A DNA stretch of 64,000 nt from Synechococcus sp. PROS-U-1. GTDB taxonomy: Bacteria > Cyanobacteriota > Cyanobacteriia > PCC-6307 > Cyanobiaceae. Shown piece by piece: positions 17,845 through 27,812 of this stretch. The notes below the pieces were generated by a model, which worked only from the letters and a program-made list of their open reading frames with translations, did no database searches and was not told the DNA's origin. Position 1 is the stretch's first letter, and each line of letters starts with the position of its first letter. Made by a program: the position numbers and the translations under genes. The stretch is taken from contig NZ_CP047951.1 in assembly GCF_014279755.1 (NCBI RefSeq), positions 1,922,001 through 1,986,000 of the forward strand, written 5' to 3'.

Positions 17845-19335
17845 ATGGCTCTCGTCCTTCTTCCCGGTCTCAGCAACCTGATCGATGACATCAGTGAAGA
17901 GAAGAAGCTGCCACCTCAGGTGGTGGAAGCGGCCCTGCGCGAGGCCTTGCTGAAGGGCTACGAGCGCTACCGGCGCACCCTGTACCTCGGGATCAGTGAA
18001 GACCCCTTTGATGAGGAGTACTTCAGCAATTTCGACGTCGGCCTCGACCTAGAGGAAGAGGGCTACCGAGTTCTCGCCAGCAAGATCATTGTTGATGAGG
18101 TGGAGAGCGAAGACCACCAGATCGCCATCGCCGAGGTGATGCAAGTGGCCGATGACGCCCAGGTGGGCGACACGGTGGTGCTGGATGTCACCCCAGAGAA
18201 AGAGGATTTCGGCCGCATGGCCGCCGCCACCACCAAACAGGTGCTGGCCCAGAAGCTGCGGGATCAGCAGCGCCGCATGATCCAGGAGGAATTCGCTGAT
18301 CTGGAGGATCCGGTGCTGACGGCCCGAGTGATCCGCTTCGAGCGCCAGTCCGTGATCATGGCGGTCAGCTCAGGCCTGGGACGCCCGGAAGTCGAAGCGG
18401 AACTTCCCCGGCGCGACCAGCTGCCCAACGACAACTATCGCGCCAACGCCACCTTCAAGGTCTTCCTCAAAGAGGTAAGCGAAGTTCCCCGGCGGGGACC
18501 CCAGCTGTTCGTCAGCAGATCCAATGCCGGTTTGGTGGTTTACCTGTTCGAGAACGAAGTTCCCGAAATTCAGGAAGGATCGGTTCGGATCGTGGCCGTG
18601 GCACGCGAAGCGAATCCTCCCTCCCGTTCCGTGGGACCCCGCACCAAGGTGGCCGTCGACAGCATCGAGCGTGAAGTCGATCCCGTCGGCGCCTGCATTG
18701 GCGCCCGCGGTTCCCGGATTCAGCAGGTGGTGAATGAACTGCGCGGAGAAAAAATCGACGTCATCCGCTGGTCTCACGATCCGGGCCAGTACATCGCCAA
18801 TTCCCTCAGCCCCGCTCGGGTGGAAATGGTGCGCCTCGTTGATCCCGTTGGCCAGCATGCCCACGTGCTGGTTCCCCCCGATCAGCTGAGCTTGGCCATC
18901 GGCCGTGAAGGCCAAAATGTGCGTCTTGCCGCACGACTCACCGGCTGGAAGATCGACATCAAGAACTCCACCGAGTACGACCAGGCCGCTGAGGACGCCG
19001 TCGTAGCCGAGTTGATCTCCCAACGGGAAGAAGAGGAAGCCCTGCAACAGCAAGCCGAGGAACGCCTGGCCGCGGAACAGGCTGCTCGGGCCGAAGAGGA
19101 TGCACGCCTGCGGGAGCTTTACCCGCTGCCGGAAGACGAAGAGGAGTACGGCGAGGAGCAGCCGGGGCAGGAGTTCGCGGACGAGCAGCCCGCTGAGTTT
19201 GAGGAAGCTGAGCTAGAGGGTGAAGCCGGCACAGAAGCAGAACCGGAAGCAGAAGCAGAACCGGAAGCAGAAGCAGAACCAGACGACACCGACGCAGCGG
19301 TTGATGCCGATCCAGACCAGGAGCAGGTCCGGTGA
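17845..19335 (+). CDS. nusA: Transcription termination/antitermination protein NusA
   Basis: RNA-polymerase-associated factor of 496 aa with the N-terminal domain (1-120), S1 domain (about 130-200), and KH1/KH2 domains (about 230-370; GACIGARGSRIQ and IGREGQNVRLA). As in other cyanobacteria the E. coli-type C-terminal acidic repeat domains are absent. In their place is a highly acidic tail (about 395-496) with the hexamer-like repeat EAEPEA, encoded by a direct DNA repeat near 19240-19285. The end overlaps ylxR by 4 bp. Confidence 0.95.
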   Translation: MALVLLPGLSNLIDDISEEKKLPPQVVEAALREALLKGYERYRRTLYLGISEDPFDEEYFSNFDVGLDLEEEGYRVLASKIIVDEVESEDHQIAIAEVMQVADDAQVGDTVVLDVTPEKEDFGRMAAATTKQVLAQKLRDQQRRMIQEEFADLEDPVLTARVIRFERQSVIMAVSSGLGRPEVEAELPRRDQLPNDNYRANATFKVFLKEVSEVPRRGPQLFVSRSNAGLVVYLFENEVPEIQEGSVRIVAVAREANPPSRSVGPRTKVAVDSIEREVDPVGACIGARGSRIQQVVNELRGEKIDVIRWSHDPGQYIANSLSPARVEMVRLVDPVGQHAHVLVPPDQLSLAIGREGQNVRLAARLTGWKIDIKNSTEYDQAAEDAVVAELISQREEEEALQQQAEERLAAEQAARAEEDARLRELYPLPEDEEEYGEEQPGQEFADEQPAEFEEAELEGEAGTEAEPEAEAEPEAEAEPDDTDAAVDADPDQEQVR

Positions 19336-19610
19336 GTGAGCGACCCGTCCTGCGTCGCTGCGTGGCCTGCCGCCAGCTCTTGGATCGCCGCCAGCTCTGG
19401 AGGGTGATCCGCGACCATCAGGACGGAGTTCTCCTCGATGCAGGGATGGGCCGATCGGCCTATCTCTGTCCCGAGGAAAACTGCCTTGAGGAGGCAACCC
19501 GCCGCAAACGCCTGCAGAAAGCCCTGCGTTGTCAGGTGCCGGAAACAGTGCTCGCGGTGTTGAAACAGCGGCTTAATCAGACCAATGGTGAATCCGCTGA
19601 GGCAGACTGA
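19332..19610 (+). CDS. ylxR: YlxR (DUF448) RNA-binding protein
   Basis: A 92-aa protein with the family signature RRCVACRQ near the start and GRSAYLCP in the middle, in its invariant place between nusA and infB. Recent work on the family links it to RNase P modulation in Firmicutes (RnpM); whether this holds in cyanobacteria is unknown. The GTG start overlaps the nusA stop. Confidence 0.9.
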   Translation: MSERPVLRRCVACRQLLDRRQLWRVIRDHQDGVLLDAGMGRSAYLCPEENCLEEATRRKRLQKALRCQVPETVLAVLKQRLNQTNGESAEAD

Positions 19611-19679
19611 ACATTGGCCCCGCTGTGTGCGTGGCCACCGCGGCATTCCATGCCCGGACCGATCGGAGACCCGAACTGA

Positions 19680-22600
19680 ATGACCAGCAGCGGCAAAGTC
19701 AGAATTTACGAGCTGTCCAAGGACCTCGGCCTTGAGAACAAGGACGTGCTGGACGCGGCTGAAAAGCTCTCAATCGCTGCGAAGAGCCACAGCAGCTCGA
19801 TCAGTGACGCTGAAGCCGGCAAGATCCGTTCGCTGCTTAGCAAGGGCGGGAATGGGGCCAAGCCCACTGCGACGGCTCCTGCCAAGCCCACTGCGGGTAA
19901 AGCCATCCTGTCGGTGAAAAAAGCAGCTCCTGCCGCACCGAGCCAACCCACTCCGGCCGTCAGTAAGCCTGTCGTGGCGAAGCCGGTGGCAGCCAAGCCC
20001 CAGGTAGCAGCCAAGCCCCAGGTGGCCGCCAAGCCGCAAGCGGCCCCGAGGCCACCGGCAGCAGCAACACCGAAACCGGTGATCAGCAAGCCCACGCCGG
20101 CTCCCGCGACATCGTCGGCACCCCCAGCACGACCCTCCACCCCGCAAAAGCCGCCTGCAGCGCCAGCGCGACCCACGGCTTCGAAACCCGTGCCGCGGCC
20201 TGCCGCATCACCCGCACCGCGAGCAGCGTCCAAGCCACAGCCCGTCAGCAAGCCACCAGTGGGCAAGCCGGAACTGGTGAGCAAACCCAAGGCTGCCGCC
20301 AAACCAACGGCACCAATACCGCGACCCACAGCGTCTCGGCCGACGCCTCGCCCCGCAGGGGCTGGAAGTCCAGCTCGCCCCACCCCTGGACAGGGCCAGC
20401 CCAAACCACAGATCATCCGCGCTGGAGCCCCGACACGGCCCGGTGCTCCGGCCCGTGCAGGTGCCCCCGCAAAACCAGGCGCAGCACCGTCACGGCCAAC
20501 ACCTAAGCCCGAACTCGTCGGCAAACCGGTGCCGCGCCGCCCCGCCGGCACCGGCGTGCCCCAACGCCAGGGAAGCCCGAGCCGCCCTGGCGCACCAGCG
20601 CGACAGAGTCGCCCCGGGATGCCTCAACGCTCCGGCAACACACTGGAGCTGGTCGGAAAGCCGATTCGTCGCGATGGCAGCACGGCCGGCAGTGGACGCC
20701 CTGGCGCACCCACCCGTCCGGGAGCTCCTGGACGTCCGGGAATGCCAGCTGGGATGCGCAAACCGGTGGCTCCCGGTGAGCTCATGCAGCTGCAGAAGCC
20801 GGTTGGCCGACCCACGGCACCGGCCCCGCGCCGACCCGATGCACCTGCCAAAACCGGTGCAGGCACTGCCACACCACCCGTGGCACGTCCGACCGCTCCA
20901 TCGGCCCCCCGTCGACCCAGCTTCCGTCCTGGCGGACCCGGTGGCCAGCGGCGACCTGGCCGGCCGGATTGGGATGACAGCGCCAAGCTGGAGGCCCTGC
21001 GTAGCCGCTCGCCGCAGAAGCAGCGCCAGAAGGTGCACATCATCGGCGAAAACGATGATTCGTTGGCGGCACAAACCGGCGGCTTCGCCGGCGAACAGGA
21101 GAACATGGTTCTCTCGGCGAGCTTGGCTCGTCCCGCTAAGCCGAAATCACAGCAGCGCACGGCACCGAAACCGGTTGCTGCGATACGCAAGCGCAAGAAG
21201 GAAACCGCCCGTCAGCGTCAGCGCCGGCGTGCCATGGAGCTGCGAGCAGCCCGGGAAGCCAAACAGGTGCGTCCCGAAATGATCGTGGTGCCGGAGGACA
21301 ACCTCACGGTGCAGGAACTGGCGGACATGCTGAGCGTCGAAAGCTCGGAGATCATCAAATCCCTGTTCTTCAAGGGGATCATCGCCACGGTCACCCAGAC
21401 CCTGGACATGCCGACGATCGAAGCCGTCGCCGACGAATTTGGTGTGCCAGTCCTCCAGGACGACGTGGAGGAGGCGGCGAAGAAGACCGTCGAAATGATC
21501 GAGGAAACCGACAAGGCTCACCTGATCCGACGTCCTCCCGTGGTCACCGTCATGGGCCACGTCGACCACGGCAAAACCAGCCTGCTGGATGCCATCCGCC
21601 AGGCCCGCGTCGCTGCGGGAGAGGCCGGAGGCATTACCCAGCACATCGGTGCTTATCAGGTTGAGGTCGAGCACAACAACGAGCCACGCAAACTCACCTT
21701 CCTGGACACCCCAGGCCACGAAGCGTTCACCGCGATGCGGGCTCGCGGCACCAAGGTGACCGACGTGGCTGTGCTGGTGGTAGCCGCTGATGACGGCGTC
21801 CGCCCTCAGACCCTGGAAGCCATCAGCCATGCCAGGGCGGCTGAAGTGCCGATCGTGGTGGCGATCAACAAGATCGACAAAGAAGGTTCATCGCCCGAGC
21901 GGGTAAAGCAGGAGCTGTCCGAGCAAAACCTGCTGGCGGAAGACTGGGGTGGCGATGTGGTGATGGTTCCGGTGAGTGCCATCAAAGGCGAGAACATCGA
22001 CAAGCTCCTGGAGATGCTTCTGCTGGTCACCGAAGTGGAAGACCTGCAAGCCAACCCGGATCGCCTGGCCCGCGGCACCGTGATCGAGGCACACCTCGAC
22101 AAGGCCAAAGGCCCCGTCGCCACGCTCCTGGTGCAAAACGGCACCCTCAAGACTGGCGACGTGGTCGCCGCTGGTCCGGTGCTGGGCAAGGTGCGAGCCA
22201 TGGTGGACGACAACCGTCAACGGCTCAAGGCTGCTGGTCCATCCTTTGCCGTGGAAGCGCTGGGCTTCAGCGAGGTCCCAACTGCTGGTGATGAGTTTGA
22301 GGTGTATCCCGATGAGAAGTCAGCCCGGGCTGTTGTGGGCGATCGCGCCTCCGATGCCCGCGCCACGCGTCTTGCCCAGCAGATGGCGTCGCGCCGGGTT
22401 TCACTCACCGCCATGTCGGGCCAGGCCAATGATGGCGAGCTCAAGGAGCTCAACCTGATTCTGAAGGCGGATGTTCAAGGCTCTGTGGAAGCCATCCTCG
22501 GATCGCTCGAACAGTTGCCCAAGGATGAGGTTCAGGTCCGCGTTCTGCTCTCCGCACCCGGCGAAGTCACGGAAACCGACGTGGATCTGGCCGCCGCATC

Positions 22601-23057
22601 CGGCGCTGTGATCGTGGGCTTCAACACATCCATGGCCTCAGGAGCCAAGAAGGCTGCCGATGCCACCGGGGTGGATGTCCGCGATTACGACGTGATCTAC
22701 AAGCTGCTGGAAGACATCCAGATGGCGATGGAAGGTCTGCTGGAGCCGGAGCTGGTGGAGGAAGCCCTGGGCGAAGCCGAGGTGCGCGCCGTGTTCACCA
22801 TCGGCAAGAGCGCCGTTGCGGGCTGTTATGTCACCACCGGCAAGTTGCATCGCAACTGCCGGGTGCGGGTGCACCGCGGCAAGCAGGTGGTCTACGAAGG
22901 CGACCTCGACTCCTTGCGCCGGAACAAGGACGACGTCAAGGAAGTGGCCACAGGCTTCGAGTGCGGTGTCGGCACCGATCGGTTCGCCAACTGGGAGGAA
23001 GGCGATCGTATTGAAGCCTTCAAGATGGTCACCCAGCGCCGCAAACTCACCACCTGA
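19680..23057 (+). CDS. infB: Translation initiation factor IF-2
   Basis: An initiator-tRNA-binding GTPase of 1125 aa. The N-terminal 60 residues form an IF2-N domain. Residues about 60-430 are a Pro/Ala/Lys/Arg-rich low-complexity extension with short repeats (AAKPQV three times), longer than in most bacteria but usual for picocyanobacteria. A second IF2-N domain precedes the G domain, with the P-loop GHVDHGKT at 626-633, DTPGHE and NKID motifs. Domains II, III and the tRNA-binding C-terminal domain complete the protein. The start is ATG 19680. Confidence 0.96.
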   Translation: MTSSGKVRIYELSKDLGLENKDVLDAAEKLSIAAKSHSSSISDAEAGKIRSLLSKGGNGAKPTATAPAKPTAGKAILSVKKAAPAAPSQPTPAVSKPVVAKPVAAKPQVAAKPQVAAKPQAAPRPPAAATPKPVISKPTPAPATSSAPPARPSTPQKPPAAPARPTASKPVPRPAASPAPRAASKPQPVSKPPVGKPELVSKPKAAAKPTAPIPRPTASRPTPRPAGAGSPARPTPGQGQPKPQIIRAGAPTRPGAPARAGAPAKPGAAPSRPTPKPELVGKPVPRRPAGTGVPQRQGSPSRPGAPARQSRPGMPQRSGNTLELVGKPIRRDGSTAGSGRPGAPTRPGAPGRPGMPAGMRKPVAPGELMQLQKPVGRPTAPAPRRPDAPAKTGAGTATPPVARPTAPSAPRRPSFRPGGPGGQRRPGRPDWDDSAKLEALRSRSPQKQRQKVHIIGENDDSLAAQTGGFAGEQENMVLSASLARPAKPKSQQRTAPKPVAAIRKRKKETARQRQRRRAMELRAAREAKQVRPEMIVVPEDNLTVQELADMLSVESSEIIKSLFFKGIIATVTQTLDMPTIEAVADEFGVPVLQDDVEEAAKKTVEMIEETDKAHLIRRPPVVTVMGHVDHGKTSLLDAIRQARVAAGEAGGITQHIGAYQVEVEHNNEPRKLTFLDTPGHEAFTAMRARGTKVTDVAVLVVAADDGVRPQTLEAISHARAAEVPIVVAINKIDKEGSSPERVKQELSEQNLLAEDWGGDVVMVPVSAIKGENIDKLLEMLLLVTEVEDLQANPDRLARGTVIEAHLDKAKGPVATLLVQNGTLKTGDVVAAGPVLGKVRAMVDDNRQRLKAAGPSFAVEALGFSEVPTAGDEFEVYPDEKSARAVVGDRASDARATRLAQQMASRRVSLTAMSGQANDGELKELNLILKADVQGSVEAILGSLEQLPKDEVQVRVLLSAPGEVTETDVDLAAASGAVIVGFNTSMASGAKKAADATGVDVRDYDVIYKLLEDIQMAMEGLLEPELVEEALGEAEVRAVFTIGKSAVAGCYVTTGKLHRNCRVRVHRGKQVVYEGDLDSLRRNKDDVKEVATGFECGVGTDRFANWEEGDRIEAFKMVTQRRKLTT

Positions 23058-23071
23058 CCCCGCAAGCGACC

Positions 23072-24367
23072 GTGCAGCCCCGCAGCGAGCCACTGCTTTG
23101 GCTTCAGTGCCTTGCTCTAGGAGCCATCCCCCTAGAGCTGCTGCTGATTCGCCTGGTTCTGGCCGGCGCGGATCCAGGGCCTGTTCCTGGTGTGGAGAGA
23201 TTTCTGATCTGGGGCGTCGGGGTGCTGGGCCCGGCTGTGGCGTTATGGCGACGCCCCGCCGATTGGGGATCCCTGGTGCTGGTGCGTCAGCCTCTGACCA
23301 GCCGCAGCAACGATCAACTCCGCATCAGTGCATCCCAGAACGGACTCAGCGGGCGCGTTGCAGTGGTCATGGCTGCGCTCATCTTGCTGCCAGTCCTCTG
23401 GTGGCTTGATGACTCAGCGGTGCTGGCGAATGAGTTTTCCCTGGTCTCGGGGCAATCTCGCCTGGTCACGCTGCTGCTTGTCTGCCCATTGCTGGCGCTG
23501 ATCGTCTGGCAGCTGCAGCAGCTGGCTCAAGCTGTAACCCTGTTGTTTGGTTCGGCCGCAAGGGTCGCGCCTGCCGATTCAACCTTCCGTGCTGATGCTG
23601 TTGCAACACAGCGCACCAGCCTTGGCTTGCAGCTGCTCAACCTGCCCAGACTGGAGTGGCCGGAGGCTGCAGTGCCAGCAGTGACCGAGCCGGCAGGGTC
23701 CGAGCTAGCGGCAGACCAAAGCACAGAAGAAAGTGGTGAGGGCCCTGTTGCCGGTGAAGCCGAGGAACCAGATCAAGGCGAGGCGGCTGCAGACGTCGAT
23801 GCCTCTGCCAGCGATGACGACGACCAAAAGGAAGGCGAAAAAGACAACAATCCGCCCAACAACGAGGGACCCAAGGACGACAGGGGCTCTGAGGATCCCT
23901 CGGGGCCTGAAATGGAGGACAGCACCGACCAAAACGGCTCAAACATCAACCTGTCGATGTCTGAGCAGTCGGATCACCCTGAGACAGCGGAGGCTGACGA
24001 GCTGGAGCCAGACGACGAAACCCAGGCCAGCAGCACCGACGTCGCAGCGAATGTCGACAGTTCTGAGGACAAGGATGCTGAAGGGGAAGGTGCTGATGAG
24101 AGAGGAGAGGGTGAAGCCGACGCAGAAGACGAGGACGTCAACCCAGCGGCGCCCCTTGAATCATTCGCCGCTACTGCCGCTTCTCTCCCGGTCGAACCAG
24201 AGCAGCCCGGAGAAGAGGAGGAGAGCTCCGCCCTGGATCCCGACATCGGCCAAGGCGAGACTGCCGCCGGCGGAAGCACGGAAGGCCATGGTGAACAGGC
24301 CGAGCCCGGCGGACGCAAAAAGAGCGAACCAGAGCAATCGCCGGAGACCCCGCCAGGGAGTCTGTGA
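23072..24367 (+). CDS. Low-complexity-tail membrane protein
   Basis: A 431-aa protein. The N-terminal 170 residues contain about four hydrophobic helices (near 8-30, 42-60, 92-110 and 128-150). The rest, about 230 residues, is a highly acidic low-complexity tail (runs of E, D, S, G, P). This combination matches the cyanobacterial low-complexity-tail membrane protein group, of unknown function. It starts 14 bp after infB and may be read through from that operon. The last 207 bp overlap, on the opposite strand, the DUF3493 gene, so the tail sequence is constrained by a second reading frame or vice versa. Confidence 0.75.
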   Translation: MQPRSEPLLWLQCLALGAIPLELLLIRLVLAGADPGPVPGVERFLIWGVGVLGPAVALWRRPADWGSLVLVRQPLTSRSNDQLRISASQNGLSGRVAVVMAALILLPVLWWLDDSAVLANEFSLVSGQSRLVTLLLVCPLLALIVWQLQQLAQAVTLLFGSAARVAPADSTFRADAVATQRTSLGLQLLNLPRLEWPEAAVPAVTEPAGSELAADQSTEESGEGPVAGEAEEPDQGEAAADVDASASDDDDQKEGEKDNNPPNNEGPKDDRGSEDPSGPEMEDSTDQNGSNINLSMSEQSDHPETAEADELEPDDETQASSTDVAANVDSSEDKDAEGEGADERGEGEADAEDEDVNPAAPLESFAATAASLPVEPEQPGEEEESSALDPDIGQGETAAGGSTEGHGEQAEPGGRKKSEPEQSPETPPGSL

Positions 24368-24433
24368 CTCTTTGAGCAACCGTTCCCGCAACGCAGGGTC
24401 CAGGCTGGATTTAGGGCGCTGATTATCGGACAA
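24161..24433 (-). CDS. DUF3493 family membrane protein
   Basis: A 90-aa protein starting with TTG at 24433. The motif SLDPALRERLLKES...PWRGLRR followed by two hydrophobic helices (about 33-50 and 60-78) is that of DUF3493, a cyanobacterial and chloroplast family implicated in photosystem II accumulation (LPA3-like). It lies antisense to the acidic tail of the upstream membrane protein. Of the two overlapping frames this is the one with a recognisable conserved family in the overlap, so I regard it as real. Confidence 0.75.
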   Translation of the reverse strand: MSDNQRPKSSLDPALRERLLKESQTPWRGLRRLLWFALFASAGLGLFTMAFRASAGGSLALADVGIQGGALLLFSGLLWFDRERSGSSGE

Positions 24434-24474
24434 ACGTCCCTGTGGGATTCAGAGCAAATGTTAAATTGCCAAGG

Positions 24475-24549
<75 letters not shown>

Positions 24550-24663
24550 TCACATCATGCTCGCAGTGGTTTCAGCACTGGTTGGTTGCATTTTTCAGTG
24601 ATGCTCCTGCAGATTGAATCAATCCACCTGGTGGCAACACATCAGGCAGCATGGCCGAATGGG

Positions 24664-25722
24664 CTAATTGCAAAGTGCAGCAAGGCCAGGAATGATGCAT
24701 AGCTGTTCACCCGTCTGCACTGTTCCATCAGCCAGCAATCCCCAAGGAACGATCCAATCCTGAGGAGATACAACATCCAGAACCCCATGGGCTTCGGGAT
24801 TGGGAATAAAGATCACGCGCCTTTGCTTGAGCTTCAGACGATCACGCAGCCAGGAGGTATACACCTGAGATTCGAGTAGTTGCTGATAGGACCCATCACG
24901 AATAATTTCCTCAAAGCCCTTTGCCACAGCATCAGCCAGTTTTTTGTTATTTGGGCTGACATAAAAGAAACCCGCAAATGGATAAGCCACCAGGACATTG
25001 GGATCAAGAACCAGTTCATCGGAAAAGCGACTCACAACAGACTGTTCACCTTCAATTTCCGCCACACCACGCAGCAGTAGATCCACCCTCTGCTGATCAA
25101 CCAGTCGAAATAAATTGTCTCCTGCTGTTTCAAACGTTCTCAGCCCAGCCGCATCAAAAATATCCAGCTCACTCCATCCGTGGCCTTGCAGCAGGGTCAG
25201 TTCCCGTAAGTCGATCAAGTTGTCGACAGAAGCCAACTTGGGCAAGCGCTTGTCGTGGGTCCAACCGACGCGAAGGCCCAAGACTCCTCCGGTAATAGGA
25301 ATCGGTATCGCCCGCAGACGCCTATTCAATGCTCGACCTGCGCCATAGGCACCGATGGTGATGGCGTGGGGGTTCTTATCTCCCACCAGCTGACCAGACG
25401 CCAAAGCATCAATGGCTGCATCTTGCGATAGATCTTCAGCGGTTAAGCCAAAGTCAAAGTCCACACCGCTGCGCTCCATGATCAAGCGCAACAGCTGCGT
25501 TTTAAATTCACGCTCCGTATCGCCGAGATCACGACCAAGAACAACCGGAAGAACACCATCGGGAATGGCCTGCACTTCGATCGGCGTCAACAAATGTTTG
25601 TTATCGAGACGAAGACGGCCTTCCGAAAATTTAGGACGGATGGCTAGAAATGCCGCCACCACCACCAACAGACTGATGCCAACCGAAGCGAGTGTTTGCG
25701 AGCCAAAGCGAGGCAAGGACAT
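24664..25722 (-). CDS. Periplasmic solute-binding-like protein coupled to a channel-like gene
   Basis: A 352-aa protein with an N-terminal signal or anchor helix (about 13-29) and a two-lobed solute-binding fold of the family-3 (amino-acid binding) type, recognisable from FKTQLLRLIMERSGVDFDFG, the middle DNLIDLREL segment and KKLADAVAKGFEEIIRDGSYQQLL near the end. The ATG at 25722 overlaps the stop of the upstream pentameric-channel-like gene (ATGA), so the two are made together. No ABC transporter genes are adjacent. I infer a ligand-sensing partner of the channel. Base composition is more AT-rich than the flanking genes. Confidence 0.75.
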   Translation of the reverse strand: MSLPRFGSQTLASVGISLLVVVAAFLAIRPKFSEGRLRLDNKHLLTPIEVQAIPDGVLPVVLGRDLGDTEREFKTQLLRLIMERSGVDFDFGLTAEDLSQDAAIDALASGQLVGDKNPHAITIGAYGAGRALNRRLRAIPIPITGGVLGLRVGWTHDKRLPKLASVDNLIDLRELTLLQGHGWSELDIFDAAGLRTFETAGDNLFRLVDQQRVDLLLRGVAEIEGEQSVVSRFSDELVLDPNVLVAYPFAGFFYVSPNNKKLADAVAKGFEEIIRDGSYQQLLESQVYTSWLRDRLKLKQRRVIFIPNPEAHGVLDVVSPQDWIVPWGLLADGTVQTGEQLCIIPGLAALCN

Positions 25723-26816
25723 CAGCTTGAGGGGATGATCAAGTAGACACCAAACAAGGTAAAGGCCAAATAGCTTGGCAACAGAAAACGCCGCAGAATC
25801 CCAGACACACGCTGCGAGTACTGGCACAAGTGATTGTCAATAACCTCATCCGCACCAACCACATAAAGGATACCAAGAAAAATAATAATCTGAAGATTGC
25901 CGATAAATCCACTCATGGCTGTCACAGGCAATTTTCCAGCAATAAAGACGTAATTACCACCTGCGGAAACAACCGCCGCAAGGATTAGATCATCGCGACT
26001 GCGACTGATCAGCAAAGCCATGCAGCACAGACCAACAGCAAGAATGTATCCAAGAAAATCAGGTGTAAACCACAGCAGGCTCACCCGTTCCAAATGCATC
26101 TGAAACACCACCGTGCGCTGGCGAATCAAAGACAATCCGGTCTCAATCTGAGAGCCAAGATCACTCATCAATGCCACCTGGGAGGGGAAGGCCTCGGCAT
26201 CATGCAGCAACCATCCAGGAAGAAATAAACCTGGACTCAGAGAAAAGCCATTGAACGGCACCACCTCCAAAGTTGTTTGGTTCAGTGGATCAAGAAAGCC
26301 AACCTCAACCTTTAAATGCTGGTTATCAAAGGGGTAGCGACTCAACTGCCAGCGCTGAACCACCTGGGTGCGAATGCGGTACAGACTCCAGACACGCCCA
26401 TCATCACGGGCCTCTCGGCGCACCAGTTCAAAACGCTGCACATCGCCGTCATAAATGCCATTCAGTACGGTCAGGGAATCACTGGGATTCTGCTCAGCAG
26501 GACCAGACCAAATCGACCACAAAAAAAGTTGTACGGAAAATCGATTTTCCAGAAGATCAATATCAGTCAGATTCGTAATGTAAGCGCCAACTTGCAACAC
26601 TCCTGGCGGCCCAAACTGATCTTCAGGCACATCAACCAGTGTTTGAGACAGCCTGTCCCAGTCAAAAACCGGAGGGGATGTCGTTGCAGGCAGCGACGAA
26701 GACTTATTCAGAAATGGGTGGAACAACATGCTCATCACAAGAGCCGCTGCCACCAATGGGATCAACCAGCGAATGCGACGGGACGAGACACGCACGTCCG
26801 GCTTCAGAGAACTCAA
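25722..26816 (-). CDS. Pentameric ligand-gated ion channel-like protein (Cys-loop superfamily fold)
   Basis: A 364-aa protein with an N-terminal helix (about 17-33), an extracellular beta-rich domain (about 50-235) and four C-terminal helices (about 246-270, 276-294, 300-331, 342-361). The layout and motifs match prokaryotic Cys-loop receptors: VGAYITNLTDIDLLENRF near the start of the domain and SRYPFDNQ (YPFD at 161-164) in the Cys-loop position without the cysteines. A charged SRSRDD lies before helix M2, and GKLPVTA before M3. The start is a TTG only 6 bp from the divergent bestrophin start. Ion selectivity and ligand are unknown. Confidence 0.7.
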   Translation of the reverse strand: MSSLKPDVRVSSRRIRWLIPLVAAALVMSMLFHPFLNKSSSLPATTSPPVFDWDRLSQTLVDVPEDQFGPPGVLQVGAYITNLTDIDLLENRFSVQLFLWSIWSGPAEQNPSDSLTVLNGIYDGDVQRFELVRREARDDGRVWSLYRIRTQVVQRWQLSRYPFDNQHLKVEVGFLDPLNQTTLEVVPFNGFSLSPGLFLPGWLLHDAEAFPSQVALMSDLGSQIETGLSLIRQRTVVFQMHLERVSLLWFTPDFLGYILAVGLCCMALLISRSRDDLILAAVVSAGGNYVFIAGKLPVTAMSGFIGNLQIIIFLGILYVVGADEVIDNHLCQYSQRVSGILRRFLLPSYLAFTLFGVYLIIPSS

Positions 26817-26822
26817 TGCACG

Positions 26823-27812
26823 ATGACAAGGGCAATACTTGAAAACCAGCGCCGTGCACGTTCTGTGATCCTTTCCTCAAGAGGCCCGGTCTTCGAAACA
26901 GGCAGCTACGGGAACCCAGCCGCCACCAACCAACGCGACTACTGGCGGGTGGCGTTGCAGCTGGTGAAACGGGCGAAATGGGATTTAGGGATGTTGGTGC
27001 TGTTGAGTGCCGTGCTGATCCCGCTCGATCTTCACCTCAAAGACTGGTTGCTGAGCACAAAGGCCGTGGCTGTTCTGGGCATCGCCATGTCGATCTTCAT
27101 CGGTTTCCGCAACACGCAGGCCATCAGCCGTTGGTGGGAGGCACGAACCCTATGGGGATCCGTTGTGAACAAAAGCCGCCTCTGGGCAGACGGCCTGCGC
27201 GGGTTGCTGAACGAGCAGCAATGGCACAGTTCACGAACGCAGCACTTGGTGCAGCTTCAGGTTGCCATCGTCTGGCAACTGAATTTTCAGTTGCGCAACT
27301 TCTGGTACCCCGATCTCCATTCGATGCGTCAACAGCTGCTGCTGCAGCTTGGCCTCCCTGCCAACAGCACGGTTCGCAGCCTGTCGGTTCATCGGGTGAC
27401 AGCTATTCAGCAACTGGCTGAGGAGCAGTGGATCAGCGAGCGGGGCCGCATCCACTTGCTGGAGATCAGTGATGCGATGACCGACGCCGTTGGTGGTCTC
27501 GAACGCATCCGCAATACCCCCATACCACCGCCGTACGACCTCTTTGTTCGGGTGATCAATTGGGTGTTCGGAACGCAGTTGCTGCTTTCCTTCAAAAGCC
27601 AGGGTTCACCAACCACTGGAATCCTCCTCTTTTTGGGATTCCTGATTGCCGAGCGGATTGGCGCCTACGTGGAAGGGCCCTTCGATCAGGACGGCAGCAG
27701 CTTTTCGATGCCACTGAATACGCTCAGTGTGGGAATCAGTGAAGATCTGATGCCAGGCGAACTCGACTACGGCAGGTATCGTCCAAGCCGAAATCCTGTG
27801 TTCTGGGATTGA
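26823..27812 (+). CDS. Bestrophin/UPF0187-type channel protein
   Basis: A 329-aa membrane protein of the bestrophin (RFP-TM) family, probably an anion channel in the inner or thylakoid membrane. Signatures are IFIGFRNTQAISRWWEARTLWG, the N-x-x-T-x-I-P-P-P-Y-D segment (IRNTPIPPPYDLFV) and the C-terminal SMPLNTLSVGISEDL. The true start is the ATG at 26823; an open frame extends upstream through the antisense of the channel-like gene but has no conserved sequence. The stop overlaps the next start (TGATG). Confidence 0.9.
   Translation: MTRAILENQRRARSVILSSRGPVFETGSYGNPAATNQRDYWRVALQLVKRAKWDLGMLVLLSAVLIPLDLHLKDWLLSTKAVAVLGIAMSIFIGFRNTQAISRWWEARTLWGSVVNKSRLWADGLRGLLNEQQWHSSRTQHLVQLQVAIVWQLNFQLRNFWYPDLHSMRQQLLLQLGLPANSTVRSLSVHRVTAIQQLAEEQWISERGRIHLLEISDAMTDAVGGLERIRNTPIPPPYDLFVRVINWVFGTQLLLSFKSQGSPTTGILLFLGFLIAERIGAYVEGPFDQDGSSFSMPLNTLSVGISEDLMPGELDYGRYRPSRNPVFWD

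Noticed and set aside
20443..21282. A 279-codon second frame inside infB
   Set aside because: It comes from the Pro/Ala-rich low-complexity DNA and has no independent features.
24645..24680. A stretch resembling the 5' half and D-arm of a tRNA (GCATGGCCGAATGGGC) near tRNA-Thr
   Set aside because: The D-stem has a mismatch and no anticodon or T-arm follows. It overlaps the end of a coding gene, so it is at most a decayed fragment.
26316..26822. Upstream extension of the bestrophin frame through the antisense of the channel-like gene
   Set aside because: The residues are not bestrophin-like and the ATG at 26823 gives the usual family length.
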